Source of the DNA: a virus
Strand: one strand, 5' to 3'
Length of the DNA: 22,122 nt
IMG/VR virus record: IMGVR_UViG_3300027784_000510
Coordinates: 1 to 22,122 of that record
In this document: positions 1 to 6,948 of the stretch, piece by piece
Layout: each line of letters begins with the position of its first letter
How positions within the stretch are numbered: position 1 is the stretch's first letter
Made by a program: the position numbers and the translations under genes
The notes under the pieces: generated by a model
The model's input: the letters and a program-made list of their open reading frames with translations, nothing else
What the model was told of the DNA's origin: nothing
Database searches by the model: none

Positions 1-24
1 CAGTGGCGATCTCCGACGGACTCA

Positions 25-816
25 TCAGGCGTCCCACTGCACGTTGAGCCGTCGCAGGACGGTCCAGAGCGGGTTGGCAATGCTGACATCGTGACTCCCC
101 GCGAAGCCCAGCAGGCAGGGATGGCCGTTCTCACTGCGCAGCACGCTCCCACTGTCGCCTGGCTGGAGCATGGGTGAGGTCAGCACCTGCTCGGTGAAGG
201 TCACGACACCAAGACTGCCCATGTCCACGTCGACCGTGGCCCCACGCGCGTAGACCTCGCCCTCCATCTCTCCCGAGGTGCGTCCACGCCCGTTGAGCGA
301 CCAGCCAGTCCGTGCGGTGGTTGGGTGCATGTAGTCAGGCTCTGGGTCAGGCTCACTCTCCAAGTACACCAGAGCCGCGTCTACGAGCATCTCCTGGAAC
401 GGGACGATGGGCTCGTAGCGCGACAAGTAGCCGATGCGCTCTCCCTCACCATCCGCAGGGCCAGGAGAGACGATCTCACCCAACGGGGCTGCGTTGCCAC
501 CAGCAGCCACATGCTGGTTGGTCAGGGCATACAGAGTCCCGTCGTCCTCGTCGGTCACGAAGCCACCGAGCGTGCCTGTGGCGGACTCGTCCCCGATGGA
601 GTCACCGGGCTTCAGCAGGGCCTTGGGACGCCCTACCTCCCACACCTGCGTGGGCACACCGTCGATCTCGTTGATGTAGGCCAGGTCGTCGGTGTCGGCG
701 TCCTTGTCCACGAGGATGTAGACCACGCCATCCCCGCCTGCGAGACCGACGATGTGCTCGCTGGTCCTCAGGAGGTACTTGCCCGTGCGTGCTGCTCGCT
801 CCTCTGCTTCCCCCAT
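25..816 (-). CDS. Trypsin-like serine protease (chymotrypsin fold)
   Basis: 263 aa. The pattern fits a chymotrypsin-fold peptidase: GTLGGFV near residue 81 followed by LTNQHVAA gives the catalytic His102, VDAALVYLE gives the likely Asp146, and QPGDSGSVL gives the nucleophile Ser222 in a canonical GDSG motif. No signal peptide or membrane segment is visible, so it should act in the cytoplasm or in the particle. A purine-rich ribosome site (GGAGAGGG) lies 7-10 bases before the ATG. It follows the terminase small subunit gene and a short zinc-finger gene whose end overlaps its start by 49 bases. A role in virion maturation or in cleaving a host protein is only inference. The family call is strong; the substrate is unknown. 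Confidence 0.75.
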   Translation of the reverse strand: MGEAEERAARTGKYLLRTSEHIVGLAGGDGVVYILVDKDADTDDLAYINEIDGVPTQVWEVGRPKALLKPGDSIGDESATGTLGGFVTDEDDGTLYALTNQHVAAGGNAAPLGEIVSPGPADGEGERIGYLSRYEPIVPFQEMLVDAALVYLESEPDPEPDYMHPTTARTGWSLNGRGRTSGEMEGEVYARGATVDVDMGSLGVVTFTEQVLTSPMLQPGDSGSVLRSENGHPCLLGFAGSHDVSIANPLWTVLRRLNVQWDA

Positions 817-944
817 GATCTATCCCTCTCCATCGCGCATGTTGCCGGTGGTATGCAGTAGCGCCGCCGTGGCCCTCGTGTGCGCTGGGAGACCCAGGCA
901 CCGCACCACTCACAGCGCGCCCGTTTGACTCGCCGCTTCCTCAC
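768..944 (-). CDS. Small Cys-rich putative zinc-finger protein
   Basis: 58 aa from a GTG start that overlaps the terminase small subunit stop as GTGA, a typical translational-coupling arrangement. The N-terminus is very basic (VRKRRVKRAR) and is followed by CEWCG, then RRRYC 14 residues later and one more Cys, which looks like a short zinc-binding knuckle. The last 16 codons overlap the start of the protease gene, a long overlap that lowers confidence in the C-terminus. Small CxxCG...RRYC proteins are common in actinobacterial phages. Nucleic-acid binding is inferred from the basic and Cys pattern only. Confidence 0.5.
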   Translation of the reverse strand: MRKRRVKRARCEWCGAWVSQRTRGPRRRYCIPPATCAMERDRSWGKQRSEQHARASTS

Positions 945-1441
945 ACGCTCTGCTCCTCCACTGCCTGGCGCATCTGCTCGCGCACCTGCCGAAGTTGCTC
1001 GATGTAGTCCGACTGGCTGCCGCCGATGAAGATGGCGGTCTGGTTCACGTCCCCGCCGCGTGCATCCTGTTGGGTGTCCAGGCCGAGGTACTGGGCGCGA
1101 CGCTCCATGATCTTCAGGATCCGATCGATGGCACGAAGATCGCCCTCCTTGGCCCGACGCCATGCCACGGTCTGGAGAGCATCCAGGCGAGCCAACTCCA
1201 TCGAGACGACCTTCTCCACGTCCTGGGTGGTGTACTTGCCCTCCAGGACGCGAGCCACTGCGCTCTCAGCGCCCTTGGCGTTGCGGTATCCCAACTTGAC
1301 CGCAATCTCGTCGTAGGGCACTCCCGCCTTGCGCAACTCGAACGCCATGGCCGCCCGCTGATTGGGCGTTGCCTTCTTCGGATCCTCTGGGATCTGGAAG
1401 GGATCCTCTGGATGGAGTTCAGTCGTCTCGATCTCGGTCAT
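941..1441 (-). CDS. terS: Terminase small subunit-like DNA-binding protein
   Basis: 166 aa. Residues 25-60 form a helix-turn-helix-like segment (RAAMAFELRKAGVPYDEIA, then KLGYRN). The middle, MELARLDALQTVAWRRAKEG followed by RAIDRILKIMERRAQYLGLD, is the helical region seen in many actinophage small terminase subunits. The C-terminus is a Gln/Glu-rich helix (YIEQLRQVREQMRQAVEEQ) that could mediate oligomerisation. Small terminases recognise packaging DNA and hand it to the large ATPase subunit, which would lie beyond the left edge of the window. It is unusual to find it on the same strand as the replication genes and directly downstream of them. The alternative is a generic HTH regulator. Confidence 0.65.
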   Translation of the reverse strand: MTEIETTELHPEDPFQIPEDPKKATPNQRAAMAFELRKAGVPYDEIAVKLGYRNAKGAESAVARVLEGKYTTQDVEKVVSMELARLDALQTVAWRRAKEGDLRAIDRILKIMERRAQYLGLDTQQDARGGDVNQTAIFIGGSQSDYIEQLRQVREQMRQAVEEQSV

Positions 1442-1507
1442 GTCCCTGTGTCCAGGCGTCGTCTTCGGTGACTCAAGTGGCTACACCCCACACACTACAA
1501 GATGAGA

Positions 1508-1888
1508 TCAATCAGGTCGCTCACCCCAGAGCCTTCGGCCCTCCTCCGTATCGAAGATGTGCCACAAGGCAGCAGTAACCAGTCCGTGTGGCGGGACATT
1601 GACTTCATCAGAGCGAATGGCCTTCTCCCCGATCTCAGCCAGTCGGTCAATCCACTGCTCCTGGGCTGTCATGTCAGGGTCATCGTCAGGATCAGGAACA
1701 AGACGAACCATCCTGATCTGTGAGGCGTTCGTGATCACTGTGCCATTGCTGGTTGCAAGATGGACGCTGTTATTGCCCTTCACGAAGTCATGAAGCGACT
1801 GGACAGCAGACTCCCAACCATCGATGTCGTGCTTGTTCGATCTGATGACCCTGCCATCGACCAACTCCATCTGGATCTGTGCTCGCAT
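1508..1888 (-). CDS. Hypothetical protein
   Basis: 126 aa, function not recognised. The N-terminal half (QMELVDGRVIRSNKHDID and on to TNASQIRMVRLVPD) alternates hydrophobic residues like a small beta-rich domain. An acidic linker, PDPDDDPDM, precedes a helical C-terminal part with QWIDRLAEIGEKAIRSD. A clear GAGGAG ribosome site precedes the ATG. The gene appears to have its own promoter and leader hairpin just upstream (1909-1967), so it may be expressed separately from the genes to its right. There are 66 bases between its stop and the terminase start with nothing recognisable in them. Confidence 0.6.
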   Translation of the reverse strand: MRAQIQMELVDGRVIRSNKHDIDGWESAVQSLHDFVKGNNSVHLATSNGTVITNASQIRMVRLVPDPDDDPDMTAQEQWIDRLAEIGEKAIRSDEVNVPPHGLVTAALWHIFDTEEGRRLWGERPD

Positions 1889-1908
1889 GTCGTCTCCTCA
1901 CACAAGAA

Positions 1909-1967
1909 GACGGCACCCCTCTGGCGAGAGATGCCGTCCTCGGCGGATCGTATGTGTCCCTATTGTA
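1909..1967 (-). promoter_or_regulatory. Candidate promoter -10 and leader hairpin
   Basis: On the minus strand a GTGGGG-TACAAT box lies at 1962-1967 plus flanking bases. It resembles the GTGTGG-TATAMT element of the plus-strand promoters, but no good -35 is present. A hairpin follows within the expected leader: GACGGCA (1932-1938) pairs with TGCCGTC (1909-1915) around a 16-base loop, then TTCTTG, then the ribosome site of the next gene. The hairpin could be a weak terminator or attenuator, or a 5' stabiliser. Confidence 0.4.
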
Positions 1968-2229
1968 CCCCACGATGCTCTTGCAACTCACGCTGACGCT
2001 GAGGATCTCGTGGCTGCCAACTCCTCGGGCTCTCCCATCGCCCACCCACATGGTTGAGCATCTCCCTCACAGAGTCCTTGGTGAGTCGACCCGACAGCGC
2101 GTGACGTGACTCCTGGAGACCGCGATCCAGAGGAGAGGTCTCAGCCCGCTTCATGCGATCGCGGACTTCGCGCGGGACTCTTCCTCTCCCCAGCCTCCTG
2201 GGCGACTTCTTGGTGAGATCCAGCGGCAT
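1960..2229 (-). CDS. Small basic hypothetical protein
   Basis: 89 aa, function not recognised. It is strongly basic and Arg-rich (KKSPRRLGRGRVPREVRDR), with a middle helix SGRLTKDSVREMLNHVGG and a polar tail rich in Gln and Arg. GGAG lies about 6 bases before the ATG. It sits behind a candidate promoter and a stable leader hairpin. The composition suggests nucleic-acid binding, but no domain is identifiable and a false gene cannot be fully excluded. The end of the frame overlaps the -10 element of the following gene. Confidence 0.45.
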   Translation of the reverse strand: MPLDLTKKSPRRLGRGRVPREVRDRMKRAETSPLDRGLQESRHALSGRLTKDSVREMLNHVGGRWESPRSWQPRDPQRQRELQEHRGVQ

Positions 2230-2257
2230 GGCTACTCCAGTCCCCTAAACGCGCGAA

Positions 2258-2357
2258 GCCCCGCCACCTATATGGGAGAAGGGTGACGGGGCCTTGAGGT
2301 CTGGGAACCTCATCGCGCTGCATAACTCAACATACACGGGCTGGTGGTACGTGTAAA
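2258..2357 (-). promoter_or_regulatory. Candidate promoter plus leader hairpin
   Basis: On the minus strand TTTACA (2352-2357) and TATGTT (2329-2334) are 17 bases apart, a moderate sigma-70-like promoter. About 30 bases into the predicted transcript, GCCCCGUCACC pairs with GGUGGCGGGGC (2258-2292) over 11 pairs. One pair is a U-G wobble that would be a C-A mismatch in plus-strand RNA, so the hairpin is built for the minus-strand transcript. The rest of the gap between WhiB (ends 2406) and the next gene (2229) shows nothing else. Confidence 0.4.
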
Positions 2358-2405
2358 CCCGACATCTGTTCGATCTATCCCTAGATATTGACCAGTCGTC
2401 CATGT

Positions 2406-2720
2406 CTACTCACCGACCATCATCCTTCGCTCACTTGGCGTAGTCCCACCCCATATCCCATGACGCTCATCGAACTCCAAGGCATGGTCCAGACACTGCT
2501 GCTTGACTGGACACTGCGCACAGATGGCCTTTGCCTCACGAACTTCAGTGACCGTCAGCGTGGGCCTATGACGCTTGAGCCCTTCTCGCTCTTCATGACC
2601 AAAGAAGACCTCTTTGGGGTGATCAGCACACGCAGCATCGTCATGCCATGAAGGCTCTTCAGCCCATTGAAGGAACTCGGCCAGCGAGGCGACCTGCTCG
2701 GGCTTGTACTCCGCGACCAT
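2406..2720 (-). CDS. whiB: WhiB-family iron-sulfur transcription factor
   Basis: 104 aa. The four cluster-binding cysteines are in place: Cys31 (DDAACAD), then Cys67, Cys70 and Cys76 (CAQCPVKQQC). The G(I)WGG turn follows at residues 88-92, with a short basic tail at ERR. WhiB proteins are actinobacterial [4Fe-4S] regulators that bind the primary sigma factor, and phage copies are known to interfere with host WhiB control of division. The chosen ATG gives a normal WhiB length and lies inside the 3' end of the resolvase gene, a 62-base overlap. Longer in-frame starts would add a low-complexity extension with no family support. No convincing ribosome site precedes the chosen start. Confidence 0.85.
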   Translation of the reverse strand: MVAEYKPEQVASLAEFLQWAEEPSWHDDAACADHPKEVFFGHEEREGLKRHRPTLTVTEVREAKAICAQCPVKQQCLDHALEFDERHGIWGGTTPSERRMMVGE

Positions 2721-3183
2721 AAAGCGCGATGCAGGCCGCGTCGATGAGGTCGATGTCTCCGTCGCAGGACTCGGCAAGCCGTGGGTATTCCCGCTCAAGC
2801 CACTCACGGCACTCATCCTTGCTTGCGTTCCCAGACCCAACGGTCTCCTTCTTCCATGCCGTGTTGGAGATGGAGTACACGCTTGTGATTCCAGACTCTA
2901 CCGCAGAGGCAAGGACGACCCCGTGAACCTGGGCTTGGAGGATGCCGCCACGGCGGTTGCGACCGATGACAGGCTCCTCGACATAGACCACTGGGTCTTG
3001 GTACTGATCACGAATCATGCCGAAGAAGTTGGTCATATGCCACCACATCTCGTGGCACGCCTTCGGCCTACTCATGTCTTGCGGAACTTGGTGCGTCGCA
3101 AGGAAGTTGTTGGATGGCGAGTTCACCACGCTGGCGACCTTGCGGGATGCAGGATCAACGCCAACGACTACCCCAAGCCCCAT
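2659..3183 (-). CDS. ruvC: RuvC-like Holliday-junction resolvase
   Basis: 174 aa, the normal RuvC size. The RNase H-like acidic residues are in the expected order: VVGVDPASRK (Asp10) on the first strand, VVYVEEP (Glu69/70) on the fourth strand, and DGDIDLIDAACIALYG (Asp145/Asp148) on the last helix. KDECREWLE near residue 122 matches the RuvC region preceding the final acidic pair. It would cut four-way junctions or branched replication intermediates before packaging. GGAGG lies 4 bases before the ATG. Its 3' end overlaps the WhiB gene. Confidence 0.75.
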   Translation of the reverse strand: MGLGVVVGVDPASRKVASVVNSPSNNFLATHQVPQDMSRPKACHEMWWHMTNFFGMIRDQYQDPVVYVEEPVIGRNRRGGILQAQVHGVVLASAVESGITSVYSISNTAWKKETVGSGNASKDECREWLEREYPRLAESCDGDIDLIDAACIALYGRGVQARAGRLAGRVPSMG

Positions 3184-3245
3184 ACAACCTCCTGCCAGTC
3201 ACCGAGCATCAGTGAGGCAAGGCTACACGACCCAGCAAGACCTCC

Positions 3246-3602
3246 TCACCGTGTTCTGCGCAACTTGAGCGCTCTGTAGTGCTGAGGCGTGACCATGACA
3301 TCTGCATCGTTGCCTGCTGTGGTTCTCCGCTTCTTCCCACTGCGCAGCAGATGACCGTCGCGCTTCAGCATAGAGACCGCCGAAGAATAGGTCTGATGCG
3401 CCCAGGCAAAGTGAAGCCCGACCTCTTCTGCTGTTGCTCCGTAGTGACCGCGCGAGTCGATGAAGTCCCAGACCTTGCGCCTGCGCGTGCCGACCTTGGG
3501 CAAGGCGTCTCGCATCATCTGGTGGCTGGTCGACGGCAAGCCCTTCCCGACGTAGTAGTCGTCAACGTCGACTCGCTTGGGGCGACGGATCTTCCTCACC
3601 AT
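3246..3602 (-). CDS. Winged-helix DNA-binding protein
   Basis: 118 aa. Residues 35-95 read as a winged helix: RRRKVWDFIDSRGHYGATAE, then EVGLHFAWAHQTYSSAVSML, then KRDGHLLRSGKKR as the wing. This resembles small phage HTH proteins that sense or bind DNA ends. The N-terminus MVRKIRRPKRV belongs to a short basic leader shared by several unrelated proteins in this operon. The ATG lies inside the end of the WGR gene (ATGGTGA), so the two should be translationally coupled. Confidence 0.6.
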   Translation of the reverse strand: MVRKIRRPKRVDVDDYYVGKGLPSTSHQMMRDALPKVGTRRRKVWDFIDSRGHYGATAEEVGLHFAWAHQTYSSAVSMLKRDGHLLRSGKKRRTTAGNDADVMVTPQHYRALKLRRTR

Positions 3603-3943
3603 GCGAAGAGCGCCTCTTGCTCATGTGGGACGCGAACTTCTTCTCGGGACCTTACCGTCGGGTTGCGTCTACAAGCAGAGAGGGCTCTCAGCAGTGCGTG
3701 CTGGTCCCACCCATTTGTTGTGATCTGTCCACTCCAGACCGTCGAGTAGCCCTTCTTCTGCTTGCTCATGATCCTCTTACGGGCATCGTGGGTCGACACT
3801 GATTGAGCCTGACCTCTGGACCCAATGCGACCCCAGACGACCATGGCCCGATAGTCACGTTGATGGATGAAGACGGCGTAGAACTTACTACTACTTCCGA
3901 ATCTGCTCTCCATGTAGACGGCATAAGTGTCGAACGCCATCAT
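3596..3943 (-). CDS. WGR-domain protein
   Basis: 115 aa. Residues 8-70 show the WGR pattern: an N-terminal strand pair (AVYMESRFGSSSKFYAVFI), the signature VVWGRIGSRGQAQ, and a helix with ARKRIMSKQKKGYS. WGR domains bind DNA breaks in PARPs and occur alone in phages and bacteria. The remainder is basic with no recognised domain. I chose the ATG that overlaps the preceding stop (ATGATGG) because GGAG lies just upstream; a second ATG follows immediately. A nucleic-acid-binding role next to repair-type genes is inference. Confidence 0.7.
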   Translation of the reverse strand: MMAFDTYAVYMESRFGSSSKFYAVFIHQRDYRAMVVWGRIGSRGQAQSVSTHDARKRIMSKQKKGYSTVWSGQITTNGWDQHALLRALSACRRNPTVRSREEVRVPHEQEALFAW

Positions 3944-4368
3944 CCACTCCAATCGAGACCAGCCTCTTGAGCCTCCATGTCGAACTCCAAGCGCGCTTGA
4001 GTCAGACGACGAGAGCCCAACTCCTGAGCGCGCTTGGCGACCTCGATGAAGTCGCGCAACTCACCAGTGCGGAAGCGATAGTACTGAGAGCCCTTGAACA
4101 CTCCACCTTCTCGCTCAGCCTGGTGGATCAGGGCATGGACCTCCATGGCTCTGGAGTAGTAGGCGTTGGCGATCTCCATCAGGGTCAGGTCCCCTGCCTC
4201 AACTGGCGGTGGCGTGCGCCCAAGGAGCACATCCCAGTACCCCTCGATCTCGTCCTTGAGGTCCTCCACATCCGGCAGGCCCATGCCGACCTGGATGTCG
4301 CGGATGCTCTTGGCCGCAGGGAGCGGATGACTGGGGATCTGCTGTGGTCTACGGATCTGCCTGGCCAT
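3940..4368 (-). CDS. Hypothetical helical protein with basic N-terminal leader
   Basis: 142 aa, function not recognised. It starts MARQIRRPQQI, one of the shared basic leaders of this operon. Next comes a segment with DIQVGMGLPDVEDLKDEIEG and a long helical region from about residue 60 to 135 (LTLMEIANAYYSRAMEVHAL, RTGELRDFIEVAKRAQELGS, RLTQARLEFDMEAQ). AGGTG precedes the ATG. The stop overlaps the WGR start. Structure prediction would probably give a helical bundle. Confidence 0.6.
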   Translation of the reverse strand: MARQIRRPQQIPSHPLPAAKSIRDIQVGMGLPDVEDLKDEIEGYWDVLLGRTPPPVEAGDLTLMEIANAYYSRAMEVHALIHQAEREGGVFKGSQYYRFRTGELRDFIEVAKRAQELGSRRLTQARLEFDMEAQEAGLDWSG

Positions 4369-4371
4369 GGC

Positions 4372-4737
4372 TCACCTCATCCCGAGTTCGGCTTGGCGCT
4401 CTCGGACCAACTCCTCGGTGTACTCCTCCTGGTACAGCCGCTCGTAGACATCCGGGTACATCTCACCCAGCCGAGACAAGGCTCGCTGCCGCGCCTTGTG
4501 GTAGCGACGACGGTGTGGGTCCTGTGAGCGCCCACTCACCCGGCGACTGCGCTCCCTGGAGTTGCGACAGTCCTTGCAGCGCGTCTCCAGGGGCTGCTCC
4601 TTGCCCCGGCTGTGGAAGTAGTCCCTGGTCCATGGGAACTCACGACGACACCCAGAGCACTCGCGCCAGAGCACACCGTTCACTTCGTGACGCTCCGGCG
4701 GTTTCAGCGGAACAGTCCGACGCTTACGGGAGGCCAT
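4372..4737 (-). CDS. Zinc-ribbon protein
   Basis: 121 aa from the ATG that overlaps the NADAR stop by 14 bases. A zinc site is visible as CSGCRREFP near residue 27 and CKDCRN near residue 54, separated by an aromatic/basic stretch (WTRDYFHSRGKEQPLETR). This arrangement is common in small phage proteins related to HNH or recombination-associated zinc ribbons, but no His-Asn-His residues follow. The C-terminal half is an Arg/Glu-rich helix (RRRYHKARQRALSRLGEMYP). Nucleic-acid binding is likely; the specific function is unknown. Confidence 0.6.
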   Translation of the reverse strand: MASRKRRTVPLKPPERHEVNGVLWRECSGCRREFPWTRDYFHSRGKEQPLETRCKDCRNSRERSRRVSGRSQDPHRRRYHKARQRALSRLGEMYPDVYERLYQEEYTEELVRERQAELGMR

Positions 4738-5224
4738 GGCTCTCCACCATGAGTCGGTTGCGAGTCTCCATGAGGATGACACCGAGCCAGTTCAGCCCGT
4801 CGCCCTCGTACACGCCCCAGAAGCGGTCTTCCCATGTGTTGCCCTCGACCAAGAGCGCAGGAGCAGTCTCCAGCAGTTGTTGGCCAAGTTCGGGGTTGCC
4901 GAAGAACTTCTGCTGCACGAGATCACGCATGATGTCGATCTTGACCTCCTCCCAGTCAGGACGAAGCCGAACGCCTCTCCCCGTCATCTTGGCCTCCCCA
5001 GGACTGGACGCCTGGCAGATCTCACGGATGTACTTCGGAGAGGTCGACTTGGCTGCCTGGAAGGCGTGCTCGACAGTGGCGCACTCCTGTCTACGAGACA
5101 GGTTGGTCTTGAACAGATGGCGATCATCCAGCACAACTGGGCTGGGGTGGAAGTTCGACAGGAAGTCGTACTCGGTCCCATCGAAGAAGTCGATCACTGG
5201 CAGATCCTGGCTCAGTCTCATCAT
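4724..5224 (-). CDS. NADAR-domain protein (YbiA-like ADP-ribose glycosidase family)
   Basis: 166 aa, a single NADAR domain of typical length. Signature segments appear in order: FFDGTEYDFLSNFHPSPV, ATVEHAFQAAKSTSP, MTGRGVRLRPDW, KIDIMRDLVQQKF, and NTWEDRFWGVYEGDGLNWLG. NADAR enzymes cleave N-glycosidic bonds of ADP-ribose derivatives, and family members are reported to remove ADP-ribose from guanine in DNA. A phage copy could therefore counter host DNA ADP-ribosylation defence or act in NAD metabolism; this is inference. The ATG overlaps the nuclease stop (ATGATGA). Confidence 0.85.
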   Translation of the reverse strand: MMRLSQDLPVIDFFDGTEYDFLSNFHPSPVVLDDRHLFKTNLSRRQECATVEHAFQAAKSTSPKYIREICQASSPGEAKMTGRGVRLRPDWEEVKIDIMRDLVQQKFFGNPELGQQLLETAPALLVEGNTWEDRFWGVYEGDGLNWLGVILMETRNRLMVESHGLP

Positions 5225-6054
5225 CGCTTCTTCCTGATCTTCCGCTGCTCTCGTGGCCAGTCGTAGGTCGACAGGCAGGCATGGGCGAAGGGGCACGTCT
5301 TGAACGGACCCTGCCGCTTCTTGCACTCGTCGAGCACAGGCGGCAACTCCTCGTTCAGCACGTACCCCTGCAAGTCGTGGATCTCGGCCTCGACCTCCTT
5401 CATCAACTTCGGGTCTGGCCTGACCACGAACTCCTTCCACTCCTGTGTGTCCTTGTTCTCATAGCACAGACTCCACACATCGATATCGGGCCTGGCAACG
5501 AAGTAGGCGTGGATCTGAAGCAGGTGAGCGATGTCCGGCCCCTGGTCAAGGACGAATCGGTACTTGTGGGAGTTGGCACCCTTGAGTTCCCAGCCGAACT
5601 TCGCGTCCCGGATCATGCCAAGCCGGTCGGCCAACTCAGGCGGGATGGTCCCGATCCCGTCGATGGTCCCGGTCAGCCAGAGTTGGTCGTACTTCTGGAA
5701 GACCTCAACGTCATCGAGGATGCCCGCTTCCAGGAGCCACATCTGCCAGCGCATGTGCCGGAAGGTCCCGTCATGGAAGATGGCGTGTAGGTCTGCGTTC
5801 AGCGGGCTGACTGGCTTCACGTCAGTGAACCAGAACACCTGCTGCCTGCGACACGCTCCTCTGGATGACGCGGAGAACGTCATCGTCCGATCTCGTTGTG
5901 GCGTGCCCAACTCGGCCTGGAGCACCCGGTCTATGGTCTCCTGGCTCGGCTCGATGTTGCCGTTGCGCGACAGCCACTCGTCAAGGCGAGGTGTGACGAG
6001 CAGATCGGAGTCGCTCGCTGACCTCGCCTGGCTGAGGATCCTCTTGAGGCTCAC
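5221..6054 (-). CDS. Cas4/RecB-like PD-(D/E)XK exonuclease with iron-sulfur cysteines
   Basis: 277 aa. The nuclease core is visible as LTGTIDGIG (Asp132), GWELKGAN (Glu156, Lys158) and LLQIHAYF (Gln180). Cys68 in the N-terminal part plus Cys244, Cys254 and Cys260 (CKKRQGPFKTCPFAHAC) give the four-cysteine pattern that holds an Fe-S cluster in Cas4 and AddB proteins. The family degrades single-stranded DNA ends and takes part in recombination or end processing. No cas genes or repeat array are near, so this is a stand-alone phage nuclease. The start is GTG, overlapping the preceding stop as GTGA. Confidence 0.85.
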   Translation of the reverse strand: MSLKRILSQARSASDSDLLVTPRLDEWLSRNGNIEPSQETIDRVLQAELGTPQRDRTMTFSASSRGACRRQQVFWFTDVKPVSPLNADLHAIFHDGTFRHMRWQMWLLEAGILDDVEVFQKYDQLWLTGTIDGIGTIPPELADRLGMIRDAKFGWELKGANSHKYRFVLDQGPDIAHLLQIHAYFVARPDIDVWSLCYENKDTQEWKEFVVRPDPKLMKEVEAEIHDLQGYVLNEELPPVLDECKKRQGPFKTCPFAHACLSTYDWPREQRKIRKKR

Positions 6055-6251
6055 TCGAATCGCTCCAGATACTCGGGGTCGTAGTCAGACCAGTCATCGA
6101 TCACTGGGTCCATCCACTGTCGACACTTGATACAAACCCAGTTGGGAGAGACGAGGCTCTTGTCGAAGGGCTCTAGCGCGATGATGTCTCTCTCGAAGTG
6201 CAGGCACTTCGACCAGTGACGCCACACCGCGTCCTGGCTGACCTCAATCAT
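6051..6251 (-). CDS. Small hypothetical protein with paired cysteines
   Basis: 66 aa, function not recognised. It contains WSKCLHFERD near residue 15 and WVCIKCRQWMDP near residue 40, so a C...CxxC zinc site is possible. The tail is acidic (DDWSDYDPEYLERFE). I chose the ATG after GGAAG; upstream in-frame sequence is the coding region of the previous gene in another frame. Its stop is coupled to the GTG of the nuclease, and its start overlaps the end of the preceding gene. Confidence 0.5.
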   Translation of the reverse strand: MIEVSQDAVWRHWSKCLHFERDIIALEPFDKSLVSPNWVCIKCRQWMDPVIDDWSDYDPEYLERFE

Positions 6252-6414
6252 CCGGGCTTCCAGGGCACGGCGTCCCCTTGGCCACAGACCAGTGCTGTAG
6301 ACAAACCGAACACCCAGGACCGTTGATGGCATCTGGCTGCCCCAGTTGCATGGACTGACCTGACTCCTCACTCTGCCTGATCTGGTGTTCGGTGAGGAAC
6401 CACGTCCCGGTCAA
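6244..6414 (-). CDS. Small hypothetical protein, TTG start
   Basis: 56 aa starting at a TTG that overlaps the HNH stop as TTGA, the same coupling seen throughout the operon. It contains GPGCSVCLQHW and a later Cys in GTPCPGS, a possible small zinc site. The N-terminus TGTWFLTEHQIRQSEES looks like a strand and helix. The weak start and small size limit confidence. The junctions at both ends are tight, which is the main evidence that the frame is real. Confidence 0.4.
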   Translation of the reverse strand: MTGTWFLTEHQIRQSEESGQSMQLGQPDAINGPGCSVCLQHWSVAKGTPCPGSPDD

Positions 6415-6755
6415 GATCCACTGGTGGTCCCGTACTTCTCCAGGAGGTACTGATCCTGCCCCGAGTAGATCGGTCGGTCGATCAGACGATCCCATGTCAC
6501 GCTCCCATCGATCAGCATCCCACCCTCGTATGCCAAGGACCCTACCGAGGCCCTGTGACACTCAGAGCAGAGATGAATGAGGTGGTAGGTCTCACCAACG
6601 CGGTCAAGGTTGCGTCCTCCCCTGCCCTTGGTGAGGAGGTGGTGGATCTCAGTCGCAGGAGCAGCACATCGCTGCCACTGAAGACGCACCTTGATCTCGG
6701 CCTCGCACCTACCACCAGACCGCTGTTGGATCTTCCTCCGAAGTTCCGGTGTCAT
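6411..6755 (-). CDS. HNH endonuclease
   Basis: 114 aa. The beta-beta-alpha-metal fold signature is present: TEIHHLLTKGRGGRNL supplies the HH pair, and HLIHLCSECHRA supplies the last His with a structural CxxC. Upstream cysteines (GRCEAEIKVRLQWQRC) complete a zinc pair. I chose the ATG (MTPELRRKIQQ) because AAGGGAG lies 3 bases upstream; this start lies 47 bases inside the previous gene. HNH proteins next to phage terminases aid packaging, whereas this one is among replication genes and could equally be a free-standing homing-type nuclease. Confidence 0.8.
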   Translation of the reverse strand: MTPELRRKIQQRSGGRCEAEIKVRLQWQRCAAPATEIHHLLTKGRGGRNLDRVGETYHLIHLCSECHRASVGSLAYEGGMLIDGSVTWDRLIDRPIYSGQDQYLLEKYGTTSGS

Positions 6756-6948
6756 GATCTCCCTTCGCTGAGCGAAGGCCGTACTTGCCAAGACACTCCC
6801 AGCCACAGAAGTGCCACGGTCCTGGGTCCTGATCGAGCGTGAACAAGTTGCTCATGCGCTCGACCTCCAGCCAATCAACGCCAAGGCTGGTCTGCTCGAC
6901 CTCCCTGACCTGACGACCACAGTGATCGCACTGAACAAGACTATTCAT
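6709..6948 (-). CDS. Small zinc-finger-like protein
   Basis: 79 aa, function not recognised. CDHCGRQV at residues 7-14 and FCGWECLGKYG near residue 47 form a CxxC...CxxxC zinc site like those of small phage treble-clef proteins. The ATG overlaps the methyltransferase stop (ATGAATAG). The last 15 codons overlap the HNH start, so the exact C-terminus is less certain than the zinc domain. Confidence 0.6.
   Translation of the reverse strand: MNSLVQCDHCGRQVREVEQTSLGVDWLEVERMSNLFTLDQDPGPWHFCGWECLGKYGLRSAKGDHDTGTSEEDPTAVWW

Noticed and set aside
1-33. Minus-strand CTGATGAGTCC at the end of the protease gene, resembling a hammerhead
   Set aside because: No GAAA box, GUC triplet or matching stem II is found on either side within the window. 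It is a coincidental TGATGA double stop.
4344-5237. Long open frame of 297 codons on the plus strand
   Set aside because: It lies antisense to three well-supported minus-strand genes, including the NADAR gene. Composition is Ser/Arg/Pro-rich as expected of a shadow frame in GC-rich DNA.
5221-6054. CRISPR adaptation locus because of the Cas4-like gene
   Set aside because: No cas1, cas2 or repeats are nearby. Stand-alone Cas4/RecB-like nucleases are common in phages.
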